A stretch of DNA of 12,881 bases, taken from Alphaproteobacteria bacterium (GTDB lineage Bacteria; Pseudomonadota; Alphaproteobacteria; Micavibrionales; Micavibrionaceae). Both the position numbers and the translations under genes were made by a program. Below, in pieces: positions 6,738 through 12,881 of the stretch. Under the pieces are notes generated by a model that was not told the origin of the DNA, ran no database searches, and worked only from the letters and a program-made list of their open reading frames with translations. Within the stretch, counting starts at the first letter, position 1. Every line of letters starts with the position of its first letter. The stretch covers positions 1-12,881 of the forward strand of contig JAUILO010000067.1 in assembly GCA_030432775.1 (NCBI GenBank). The letters run 5' to 3'.

Positions 6738-6998
6738 TTACTTCTTGCTAGCGGATTTGTCTGTATCTTCCACAGTTTCGGCTGTGGCATCAATGATATC
6801 AGATTCATCTGTGTGTTTTTTATCGGGAATGGCCGATACTTTTTCGGATGATGATGACGCATCTTCATCTTTTAAACCTTTTTTGAAAGATTTAATGCCT
6901 TTTGCAACATCTTCCATCATACGCGGAAGTTTGCCTGCGCCAAATAGAAGCATCACAACAAGTATAATGATAATAATTTGCCATGGACCTGGGGTCAT
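6738..6998 (-). CDS. tatA: TatA, twin-arginine translocase pore-forming subunit
   Basis: An 86-residue protein with the standard TatA plan: a short periplasmic N-terminus, one membrane helix (about 6-19, WQIIIIILVVMLLF), the conserved Phe19-Gly20 hinge with GAGKLP, and an amphipathic helix (about 25-42, MMEDVAKGIKSFKKGL). The rest is a hydrophilic Ser/Asp/Glu/Lys tail. TatA oligomerises to let folded Tat substrates cross the inner membrane. An AGGA ribosome site lies 8 nt before the ATG. It is separated from scpB by 88 bp and followed by tatB after 5 nt. Distinguished from TatB by its short length, FGAGKLP motif and position first in the tat set. Confidence 0.96.
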   Translation of the reverse strand: MTPGPWQIIIIILVVMLLFGAGKLPRMMEDVAKGIKSFKKGLKDEDASSSSEKVSAIPDKKHTDESDIIDATAETVEDTDKSASKK

Positions 6999-7086
6999 TG
7001 ATTGTATCCTTTATTCAAATTTACGGTTATCTGTATCATGTTCACTAACGCTTGCCAAATCGGTCTGTAATTCGGTTTAAATCCTA

Positions 7087-7785
7087 TCAGGCGTTAGATG
7101 TTTCGTCTTCTTCTTCGTTTATTTTGTCCTCGACTTGATGGTCGTTATTGTCATTTTCATCAATATCATTTTCGTCGTCATCGCTATCGTCTTCTTCCAG
7201 ATCATCTCCGAAAAGGTCTCTGGTATCAGGTAATGTATCAACGGCCGGTCTGCGGTCAAGAAGGCCGGAGGATTTTAGCTCATCAAGACCGGGGAGGTCT
7301 GTCATTGTTTCAAGGCCGAATTGATCCATAAAGGCGGTGGTGGTTACCCATGTGAGCGGGCGACCAGGTGTTTCGCGTCTGCGTCCCGGTTTAACCCATC
7401 CTGCTTCAAGCAAAACATCTAATGTCCCTTTGCTGGTCGCAACACCGCGAATGTTTTCAATTTCTGCGCGGGTGACGGGCTGGTGGTAGGCGACAATCGC
7501 CAGTGTTTCCATTGCGGCCCTTGATAGTTTGCGCTGTACTTCTTTTTCAACGGCTAGAAAATCGCCCAGATCAGGCGCGGTGCGAAATGCCCAGTTTCCA
7601 TCCAGATTGATAAGCTGAAAGCCGCGCTTTTCGTATTGGGTCTGTAGCTCTGATAGCAACGCGCCCATATCGCAATCACTTCCCAGTCGCTCATAAAGCG
7701 CGTTTGTCGTCAGGGGCTCTGTGGCAGCAAACAGGATTGCTTCCAGCGCTCTGAGATCCTGAATATATTTATCTTCAGTTGTCAT
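7087..7785 (-). CDS. scpB: ScpB, segregation and condensation protein B
   Basis: A 232-residue cytosolic protein. It has two winged-helix domains as in ScpB (about 8-75 and 86-165). Signature stretches are LEAILFAATEPL near the N-terminus, LSRAAMETLAIVAYHQPVTRAEIENIRGV at 87-115 and the GRRRETPGRPLTWVTT region ending with the FGLETMTDLPGL motif. ScpB dimers join ScpA (kleisin) and SMC to form the bacterial condensin that organises and separates chromosomes. Residues 193-232 are a highly acidic Asp/Glu/Asn tail (coded at 7090-7209), longer and more acidic than I expect. The gene leads the minus-strand run into tatABC, an order common in Alphaproteobacteria, but scpA, normally immediately upstream, is absent and odhB lies divergent instead. 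The ATG at 7785 fits the conserved N-terminus; its ribosome site is weak. Confidence 0.93.
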   Translation of the reverse strand: MTTEDKYIQDLRALEAILFAATEPLTTNALYERLGSDCDMGALLSELQTQYEKRGFQLINLDGNWAFRTAPDLGDFLAVEKEVQRKLSRAAMETLAIVAYHQPVTRAEIENIRGVATSKGTLDVLLEAGWVKPGRRRETPGRPLTWVTTTAFMDQFGLETMTDLPGLDELKSSGLLDRRPAVDTLPDTRDLFGDDLEEDDSDDDENDIDENDNNDHQVEDKINEEEDETSNA

Positions 7786-7842
7786 TCTTTATATGTCTCA
7801 ATTTGTTTCATAATAGCAAAAGCATAGACAATTATGAGTGAC

Positions 7843-7864
7843 AAGAAATTTTTATTTATTTCTT
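7843..7864. promoter_or_regulatory. Inverted repeat AAGAAAT-N8-ATTTCTT, possible operator
   Basis: Perfect 7-bp arms (7843-7849 and 7858-7864) around an AT-only 8-bp centre, roughly midway between the divergent start codons. It could be a binding site acting on one or both directions, but A/T-rich arms arise easily by chance. Confidence 0.2.
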
Positions 7865-7992
7865 CTGAGGACAAGGGGGTATTTTGTTATGAAATCTGAG
7901 CCTAAATCATTGACGTATGCCTATCTTTTGTACACATTAGTGCTATGTTTGAGTCTGGAATTTTGAGTTTCAGGCAGACTTTATCAATAATC

Positions 7993-7997
7993 AGGAA
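7993..7997 (+). promoter_or_regulatory. Ribosome binding site of odhB
   Basis: AGGAA lies 6-7 nt before the ATG at 8004, the clearest Shine-Dalgarno among the plus-strand genes. It supports the chosen start. Confidence 0.7.
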
Positions 7998-8003
7998 AAA
8001 ATA

Positions 8004-9236
8004 ATGGCAGAAATAAAAGTACCCTCTCTCGGTGAATCAGTAACAGAAGCAACTGTAGCGCAGTGGCTTAAAAAAGAAGGCGATGCGGTTAAGGCGGATG
8101 AGCCTATTGTTGAACTGGAAACTGACAAGGTAACTCTGGAAGTGAACGCACCGGAAGATGGTGTGATCACGCGTATCGTGATTAGCGAAGGCGAAGATGT
8201 TGAAATGGGTACTATCCTGGGCGAGATCGAAGTTGGTGCAGTTGCCAATGACGGTGGCTCAAAAGAAGAGGCCAAGCCGGCACCTGCTGCTGCGGCACCT
8301 GAGAAAACAGAAGCTCCGTCTTCGGATGATGTAAGCGGCGAGCTTTCACCGGCTGTGCGTAAGTTGATTGAAGATAATAATATTGATCCTTCACAAATCA
8401 AGGGGACAGGCAAAGATGGCCGTATCGTTAAAGGCGATGTGCTTGAGTTTCTGGAGGGTAAGTCCAGCGCCCCTGCTGCTGCACCGAAGCCGTCAACTGT
8501 TGCACCAGCTGCGCCGCAGCCACGTGATCTTGGTCCACGCGAAGAACGCGTGAAGATGACAAAGCTTCGCAAGGTGATTGCCACACGCTTGAAAGAAGCA
8601 CAAAACACAGCAGCAATGCTGACAACTTTCAACGAAGTTGATATGGGCGCCGTTATGGAAGCGCGCAAAATGTACAAAGATATCTTTGAAAAGAAACACG
8701 GTACAAAACTTGGCTTCATGTCTTTCTTCGTCAAAGCTTGTGTGAATGCACTTAAAGAGTTTCCGGCAATTAACGCGCAGATCGATGGTGATGAAATCGT
8801 TTACAAAAACTACTATGATATCAGCGTTGCTGTGAGCACGCCGCAAGGCTTGCTTGTTCCTGTTATTCGCGATTGCGAAAATAAAACAATGGCCGGTATC
8901 GAAAGCACAATCGTAGATCTTGGTACGCGTGCCCGTGATGGTGCGATTGGTATGGATGAGTTGCAAGGTGGCACATTTACAATTACCAATGGCGGTATTT
9001 TCGGTTCATTGAATTCAACGCCAATTCTGAACGCACCGCAATCAGGTATTCTTGGAATGCATAAAATTCAGCAACGTCCAATGGTTATGCCTGATGGTTC
9101 TATTCAGGCGCGTCCAATGATGTATCTGGCTCTATCTTATGATCACCGGATTGTCGATGGCCGTGAAGCTGTTGGTTTTCTTGTTCGTGTAAAAGAAGCA
9201 TTGGAAGATCCACAGCGTCTGGTTCTTGAAATCTAA
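8004..9236 (+). CDS. sucB: Dihydrolipoyl succinyltransferase, E2 of 2-oxoglutarate dehydrogenase
   Basis: A 410-residue E2 acyltransferase (also named odhB). The lipoyl domain covers about 2-78, with lipoylated Lys42 in ETDKVTLEV. An Ala/Pro-rich hinge (85-108) leads to the peripheral subunit-binding domain (about 114-151, SPAVRKLIEDNNIDPSQIKGTG) and a second Ala/Pro linker. The catalytic domain (about 178-410) ends with SYDHRIVDGREAVGF, where His381 and Asp385 match the E. coli SucB active site. The KMTKLRKVIATRLKEAQNTAAMLTTFNEVDM opening and the ETDKVTLEV lipoyl site favour the succinyltransferase over pyruvate dehydrogenase E2. It transfers the succinyl group from E1 to CoA, making succinyl-CoA in the TCA cycle. 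The E1 gene (sucA) is not immediately upstream and lpd is not downstream; instead metB starts 3 nt after the stop. Confidence 0.95.
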   Translation: MAEIKVPSLGESVTEATVAQWLKKEGDAVKADEPIVELETDKVTLEVNAPEDGVITRIVISEGEDVEMGTILGEIEVGAVANDGGSKEEAKPAPAAAAPEKTEAPSSDDVSGELSPAVRKLIEDNNIDPSQIKGTGKDGRIVKGDVLEFLEGKSSAPAAAPKPSTVAPAAPQPRDLGPREERVKMTKLRKVIATRLKEAQNTAAMLTTFNEVDMGAVMEARKMYKDIFEKKHGTKLGFMSFFVKACVNALKEFPAINAQIDGDEIVYKNYYDISVAVSTPQGLLVPVIRDCENKTMAGIESTIVDLGTRARDGAIGMDELQGGTFTITNGGIFGSLNSTPILNAPQSGILGMHKIQQRPMVMPDGSIQARPMMYLALSYDHRIVDGREAVGFLVRVKEALEDPQRLVLEI

Positions 9237-9239
9237 AAA

Positions 9240-10409
9240 GTGAAGCATTCCGATAAAGCATCCAAAATTACCCGTATCGTGCATATGGGGCTTAATACTG
9301 ATCAGCAGTATCATGCTGTTGTGCCGCCACTGACGATGACATCGAATTTCGAATTCAAAGAGTTCGGTGTCCCTCATGATTACGAATATAGCCGCACACA
9401 CAACCCCATTCGAGATTTGCTGTGTGAGGCCATTTCGGTGCTTGAAAGTGCTGCTGGCGCGGTTGTGACGAGCACGGGAATGTCCGCGGTTCACTTGCCT
9501 TTTGTGGCTTTTTTAAAGAGTGATGATCAGGTCTATGTGCCAAAGGGTTCTTATGGCTGTACTGTCCGGCTGTTGAATACGTTAAGCGATAAAGGTCATT
9601 TTCGTGTTCGCTGGATCGATTGTCGCGAAGAGGATGCCATGGAACGCGCATTTGCTGATGAAGTTCCGGCAATGGTTTTTGTTGAAGCAGCCAGTAATCC
9701 TTTATTACATGTTTTTGATGTTCCGGCGCTGGCAAAGCTTTGTAATGCTAATGAGGCGTTATTGGTTGTCGATAACACTTTCATGCCGGCGTTGTTGTTT
9801 CCGTTGGAGCTGGGCGCGGATATGGTTGTGCATTCAACCACGAAATATATTAACGGCCATGGTGATATAACCGGCGGGGCGGTTGCTGCTAAATCCGAAG
9901 AACATCTAAAGTCTTTGCGCTATTGGGCTAATAATATTGGTTCGACAGGTGCGCCATTTGATAGTTACCAGATATTACGCGGTATGCGCACATTGTTTAA
10001 CCGCATGGAAACGCACCAAAGCAATACACGTCGTATTATAGAATGTTTGTTGTCGCATGATGCGGTGGAGCGTGTGTATCACCCCTCGCTTCCTGATCAT
10101 CCGGGGCATCATATTGCCAAGGCACATGCGTCCGGCTATGGCGCAATGGTTAGTTTTACGCTTAAAGGCGGAGAGAAGGCAGCGCGCGCATTTTATGACG
10201 GGCTTGCGTGGTTTACAATGGCAGAATCGCTTGGCGGTTTTGAAAGCCTGATTGCCCATCCTGTGACGATGACCCATGCTATGGTTTCTCCTTCCGAACG
10301 CAGGGAAGCCGGTATTGTTGATAGTATGCTGAGATTATCTGTGGGGTTGGAAGATCCCGAAGATCTGTGTGCGGATGTAAATGCGGGACTTGATCGGGCT
10401 AGCGATTAG
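9240..10409 (+). CDS. metB: Cystathionine gamma-synthase (PLP enzyme)
   Basis: A 389-residue Cys/Met-metabolism PLP enzyme starting at GTG 9240; the upstream start is needed for the conserved TRIVHMGLN..YHAVVPPL opening. Cofactor residues are Tyr50 and Arg52 (YSRTHNP), Ser79-Gly-Met81 (TGMSAVHL), Asp178 (VVDNTF) and the Schiff-base Lys202 in HSTTKYINGHGD. The stretches WANNIGSTGAPFDSY, LRGMRTL..RME, YHPSLPDHPGH and AESLGGFESLI closely track E. coli MetB, more than MetC, MdeA or MetZ. Expected reaction: O-succinylhomoserine (or the acetyl ester) plus cysteine to cystathionine, in methionine biosynthesis. The 3-nt gap from sucB suggests translational coupling; the ribosome site is weak. The upstream E2 makes succinyl-CoA, the donor for O-succinylhomoserine. 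Related family members can share these motifs, so methionine gamma-lyase or cystathionine beta/gamma-lyase is possible but less likely. Confidence 0.82.
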   Translation: MKHSDKASKITRIVHMGLNTDQQYHAVVPPLTMTSNFEFKEFGVPHDYEYSRTHNPIRDLLCEAISVLESAAGAVVTSTGMSAVHLPFVAFLKSDDQVYVPKGSYGCTVRLLNTLSDKGHFRVRWIDCREEDAMERAFADEVPAMVFVEAASNPLLHVFDVPALAKLCNANEALLVVDNTFMPALLFPLELGADMVVHSTTKYINGHGDITGGAVAAKSEEHLKSLRYWANNIGSTGAPFDSYQILRGMRTLFNRMETHQSNTRRIIECLLSHDAVERVYHPSLPDHPGHHIAKAHASGYGAMVSFTLKGGEKAARAFYDGLAWFTMAESLGGFESLIAHPVTMTHAMVSPSERREAGIVDSMLRLSVGLEDPEDLCADVNAGLDRASD

Positions 10410-10424
10410 GGTATAGTTGAGAAC

Positions 10425-11117
10425 ATGTCTATTTCAATTGAACAAATACGCGCAGCACGCGGTCTTCTTAATCTAAGTCAGAAAGAATTGGCGGAGAAGG
10501 CTGGAATTTCGCTGAATTCTTTGAATAATATCGAGCGTGGTGTCGCACGTCCCCGTGTTGATAGTCTTGAATCAATTCAAAAAGCATTAGAGCGTGAAGG
10601 CGTTGAATTTCTGGATGGTAATGGGGTTCGCCCGGCAGGGGAGCATTTCGAGATTGAAAAAATCGAAGGTGCTGATGTGATTGATCTTCTGCGCAAGTTT
10701 TACCGCGAGTTTTTAGATGCCTTCCCAACAGGTGACGGCGAAGTTTTGTATATTGGAATAGATAATAGCCGTTTTCAGCACCGCGATGATGAAAAACTGA
10801 CTGTTTATAAAGATTTTGAAGACGAAGCCATACGCCGTGGTATTACAGAGCGCCTTTTATTTATTGAGGGTGATACGAATTTCTTGTCACGTCGTAATAA
10901 TTACCGCTGGGTTCCACGGGAGCTATATGGCGAAATTCCGATGGCTATTTATGGTGATAATATCTCTATTATTCTGTGGGGGCCACCAAGCCGTATGATG
11001 GTTTTGCGTAATGCATCAATAGCCGAGACTTTCCGCCGTCAGTTTGATGTGACCTGGTCTTTGGGCAAGGCAGTGCCTGATGAAGTACACGCGGCCAATT
11101 ACGTCAAAGACAAATAA
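10425..11117 (+). CDS. XRE-family transcriptional regulator with a large C-terminal sensor-like domain
   Basis: A 230-residue protein with an N-terminal XRE helix-turn-helix at 7-63 (RAARGLLNLSQKELAEKAGIS, then SLNNIERGVARPRVDSLESIQKAL), of the type common in Alphaproteobacteria. Residues about 80-212 form an alpha/beta domain: DLLRKFYREFLDAFPTGDG, VLYIGIDNSRF, RRGITERLLFIEGD, RWVPRELYGEIPMAIYGDNISIILW, VLRNASIAETFRRQFDVTW. The end pattern (Y-G-D, two hydrophobic strands, then I-A-xx-FRxxFDxxW) resembles effector domains of TrmB-type regulators and PLD-like fold sensors; this is recognition from pattern, not a search. It probably binds DNA as a dimer and responds to an unknown ligand. Lying 15 bp after metB on the same strand, it could be co-transcribed and regulate sucB-metB, but no operator is evident. 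The upstream GAGAAC is a weak ribosome site. Confidence 0.75.
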   Translation: MSISIEQIRAARGLLNLSQKELAEKAGISLNSLNNIERGVARPRVDSLESIQKALEREGVEFLDGNGVRPAGEHFEIEKIEGADVIDLLRKFYREFLDAFPTGDGEVLYIGIDNSRFQHRDDEKLTVYKDFEDEAIRRGITERLLFIEGDTNFLSRRNNYRWVPRELYGEIPMAIYGDNISIILWGPPSRMMVLRNASIAETFRRQFDVTWSLGKAVPDEVHAANYVKDK

Positions 11118-11243
11118 ATATCTGAAAATCGCTAATGACCAATATATGGTTCTATTATTGCTGTAACCCAGAGTGATATGAATGGTTATGCCACGCGCTT
11201 ACCTTGGCCGTGATGGGTTCTAGTAGGTGGTAGACTATTGATG
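11118..11243. other. Intergenic region between convergent genes
   Basis: This 126-bp gap lies between the ends of two convergent genes, where a bidirectional terminator would be expected. I see only short imperfect hairpins (e.g. 4-bp ACCA/TGGT arms) and no stem followed by a T-run. Termination may be Rho-dependent. No tRNA-like structure could be folded by eye. Confidence 0.4.
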
Positions 11244-12851
11244 TTAAGCTGTAAGGGCGCCTGTTGTGTAGGTGGTTTTGTTTTCCTCGTATGCAGGCGT
11301 GTCTGTTGTAAGGTCTGGCACGGCAGGTGCTTGTAGAGGCTCTGTTGCGGCAAGAGCCATGCTGTGCTGATCTGTTAGGTATCCTGCGCCACCTTGACCG
11401 TCTAGCTCGGCTGCCAGAGTAGAAGCGCTGGCTGTGTTTATACCGGTAAGATCTGCGTTTGTGATATTGTTCAGATCTGTATTGCCGACGCTGGCAATGG
11501 CTTCATCGCTGCCAAAACCCAGGAAGTTCGAAATTTCATCATAAGCATTACCAATTGTACTGCCGATGCTGGATGCAGCAGTTGTTAGCTTGGCTGCTGC
11601 GCTTACCGGATTGAAGATTGTGGCTGCAGTAGCTGTTAATGCGCTACCGAATGTGCCGTTGAAAATGTCTGAGCTTGAATAACGTGAGACAATATCGCTG
11701 ATTTTATCGGAGTCTATTGAGACAATGATGCCGTTTTCATCGGTTTCTGCGCCCAATGTATTGTAGAATTTCTCTTTGCCTTCAGCCATTTGTTCGTATT
11801 TTGAATCCATTCTTTCAAGATGCTTTTCGGCTCTGGCGAGTTTTTGTGCTGTGTCTTCTAATGTGTTTGTCAGGTTGCCTTTAAGTTCGTTATTTTCTGC
11901 AAGACGGTTGCTGACCATCGTATCGACATCAAGGCCACGTGATTCTGCTTCTAATACGGCTTCTTGACGTTGCTGTATTAATGAGGCTAGCTCTTCTTCG
12001 GAGACTTGTAGTTGTTCTTGTATTTGGGAAAGTTCGGCGACAAGTGTACCGTCTTCGTTAATCAGTCCTTGTTTGACAAGGTTGTTCACAGCAATAATGC
12101 CTTCATCAGCAACAATTGATGCTGTGACTTCGCGTAATTGATCTCTTGTGCTGGCATCTATACCGGCTAACTCATCCTGTCTTTCTTCGATCTGGTTGCG
12201 GCGATTAATGATGCGCTCGGCAATACTATCTCTTTCTTGGTTTACTGTTGCAATAAACCGTGCTTCGGATTCGTTGTAGTTTAATCTGGCTGACTGGTAC
12301 TGCGCAGCCTCGGCGTCAGAGACGTGAAGTGCCACGGCGTCTTGGCCTTCTATACCTGTTTCATAGTAATATTGCCCGTCTGTACCCAGTACAATGTCTC
12401 CTTGGCCTTTATGGTCGATGCCGTTGGCGGCTAGAATTGTGTCTGTTACATTTTCTAATTGGGATAAGCGCCCTTCAAATTCGGATGTGACTTCAACCAG
12501 ATGTTCTCTGTGTGCCATACGATCTCTAACAATATCGCGAAGTGCGCCACTATCTTCGGCCATTCTACGTCTGTTTTGAACAAACTCTGTCATTTCCTCG
12601 GGGTCGGCTGCGGAAACGGCTTCGCCATCTGTAACTGCTTTTAATAGTTCTTCTTGTTGTGGGCGAAGAGTTTCAATTCTTGTTTCTGCCGCAGCTGTCT
12701 CGGTATCTAGTTTTTCGACTTCCGCTGCGATTTCAGTACGACGGACTTCAATTTCGTCTTTTCTTTTATTCAGGGCGCTTATAACGTCTTTAACGTCTGC
12801 AATACTGCGGTCAAGATCTATGATGTGATCAATAAGCTGTGTATTGGACAT
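11244..12851 (-). CDS. Coiled-coil protein of unknown function
   Basis: I do not recognise this 535-residue protein. The start is taken at the ATG at 12851; the frame stays open to a TTG at 12875. There is no signal peptide. Residues about 10-75, 88-140, 180-240 and 270-365 are long Glu/Arg/Gln-rich heptad-like helices typical of coiled coils, including IINRRNQIEERQDELAGI. Between the first two coils and the third is a probable beta-hairpin-like insert, GDIVLGTDGQYYYETG (151-166). Residues about 398-445 form an Ala/Gly/Thr-rich, moderately hydrophobic stretch (SALTATAATIFNPVSAAAKL and on to SNFLGFG) that could be membrane-active or an amphipathic helix. The C-terminal 90 residues are Ala/Thr/Asp-rich, with low complexity. 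The layout, coils then an Ala/Gly segment, recalls secreted translocators or toxins, but no family motif supports that. It is oriented opposite to the metB run and has no close neighbour to hint at function. Confidence 0.6.
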   Translation of the reverse strand: MSNTQLIDHIIDLDRSIADVKDVISALNKRKDEIEVRRTEIAAEVEKLDTETAAAETRIETLRPQQEELLKAVTDGEAVSAADPEEMTEFVQNRRRMAEDSGALRDIVRDRMAHREHLVEVTSEFEGRLSQLENVTDTILAANGIDHKGQGDIVLGTDGQYYYETGIEGQDAVALHVSDAEAAQYQSARLNYNESEARFIATVNQERDSIAERIINRRNQIEERQDELAGIDASTRDQLREVTASIVADEGIIAVNNLVKQGLINEDGTLVAELSQIQEQLQVSEEELASLIQQRQEAVLEAESRGLDVDTMVSNRLAENNELKGNLTNTLEDTAQKLARAEKHLERMDSKYEQMAEGKEKFYNTLGAETDENGIIVSIDSDKISDIVSRYSSSDIFNGTFGSALTATAATIFNPVSAAAKLTTAASSIGSTIGNAYDEISNFLGFGSDEAIASVGNTDLNNITNADLTGINTASASTLAAELDGQGGAGYLTDQHSMALAATEPLQAPAVPDLTTDTPAYEENKTTYTTGALTA

Positions 12852-12881
12852 GTTGCTCAATAAAGAATTGCACAATCGTTT

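Larger units (their letters stand above)
7786..8003. promoter_or_regulatory. Divergent promoter region between scpB and odhB
   Basis: A 218-bp AT-rich gap with no gene seen. Toward scpB an extended -10 is visible (TGC-TATTAT on the minus strand, 7810-7818). Toward odhB there is a similar TGC-TATGTT (7941-7949 including the TG) and a separate TTGACG (7910-7915) that does not have a good partner at 17 bp. A 7-bp inverted repeat sits between them. The -10 assignments are tentative. Confidence 0.35.

Noticed and set aside
7991..8734. A 247-codon open frame on the minus strand
   Set aside because: It lies wholly antisense within sucB, whose lipoyl, binding and catalytic motifs are unmistakable. 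The antisense product is low-complexity Ser/Ala-rich and matches nothing.
8493..8966. A 157-codon minus-strand frame
   Set aside because: Antisense to the sucB catalytic domain, with no family motif and no ribosome site.
11190..11243. GGTTCTAGT motif resembling a tRNA T-loop
   Set aside because: The flanking bases do not pair into T-arm, anticodon or acceptor stems.

Overview
The window looks like a chromosomal segment of an alphaproteobacterium of moderate to low GC content. The evidence is the gene order scpB-tatA-tatB-tatC, a DUF2336 protein (a family seen mainly in Alphaproteobacteria), an ODH/OGDH E2 subunit and a short-spaced XRE regulator typical of that class. I cannot fix the genus. 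A Micavibrio-like or Rhodospirillales-like lineage is a guess only. I see no rRNA, tRNA, CRISPR array, insertion sequence or integrase.

Left region (1-2919) holds three genes related to nucleobases or nucleotides. A minus-strand gene runs off the left edge. Its visible 404 residues suggest a degraded LOG-type Rossmann domain fused to a HAM1/RdgB-like NTP pyrophosphatase domain. Upstream of it is a compact cytosine deaminase that resembles the yeast FCY1 enzyme. Divergent from that is a 322-residue double deaminase: its N-terminal domain has all zinc ligands, while its C-terminal domain keeps the fold signature but has lost them. The two deaminases share an 84-bp divergent promoter region containing an 8-bp inverted repeat whose arms coincide with candidate -35 boxes.

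Middle region (2924-7785) is one tightly spaced minus-strand run, read right to left: scpB (chromosome segregation), tatA, tatB, tatC (twin-arginine translocase), zapE/AFG1-like ATPase and a DUF2336 HEAT-like protein. It ends convergently, 4 bp from the double deaminase. scpA is not beside scpB. ScpB carries a very acidic C-terminal tail, and TatB carries a 74-residue Lys/Ala/Thr tail resembling histone H1.

Right region (8004-11117) is a plus-strand run divergent from scpB: odhB/sucB (2-oxoglutarate dehydrogenase E2), metB (cystathionine gamma-synthase, 3 bp downstream) and an XRE regulator with a large C-terminal sensor-like domain (15 bp downstream). Succinyl-CoA from the E2 reaction is the donor used to make O-succinylhomoserine, the classical MetB substrate, so the pairing makes metabolic sense. 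The window ends with a convergent minus-strand gene (11244-12851) for a 535-residue coiled-coil protein of unknown function, with an Ala/Gly-rich, possibly membrane-active segment near its C-terminal third.

The best candidates for something undescribed are the left-hand nucleotide cluster, the histone-like TatB tail and the orphan coiled-coil protein.
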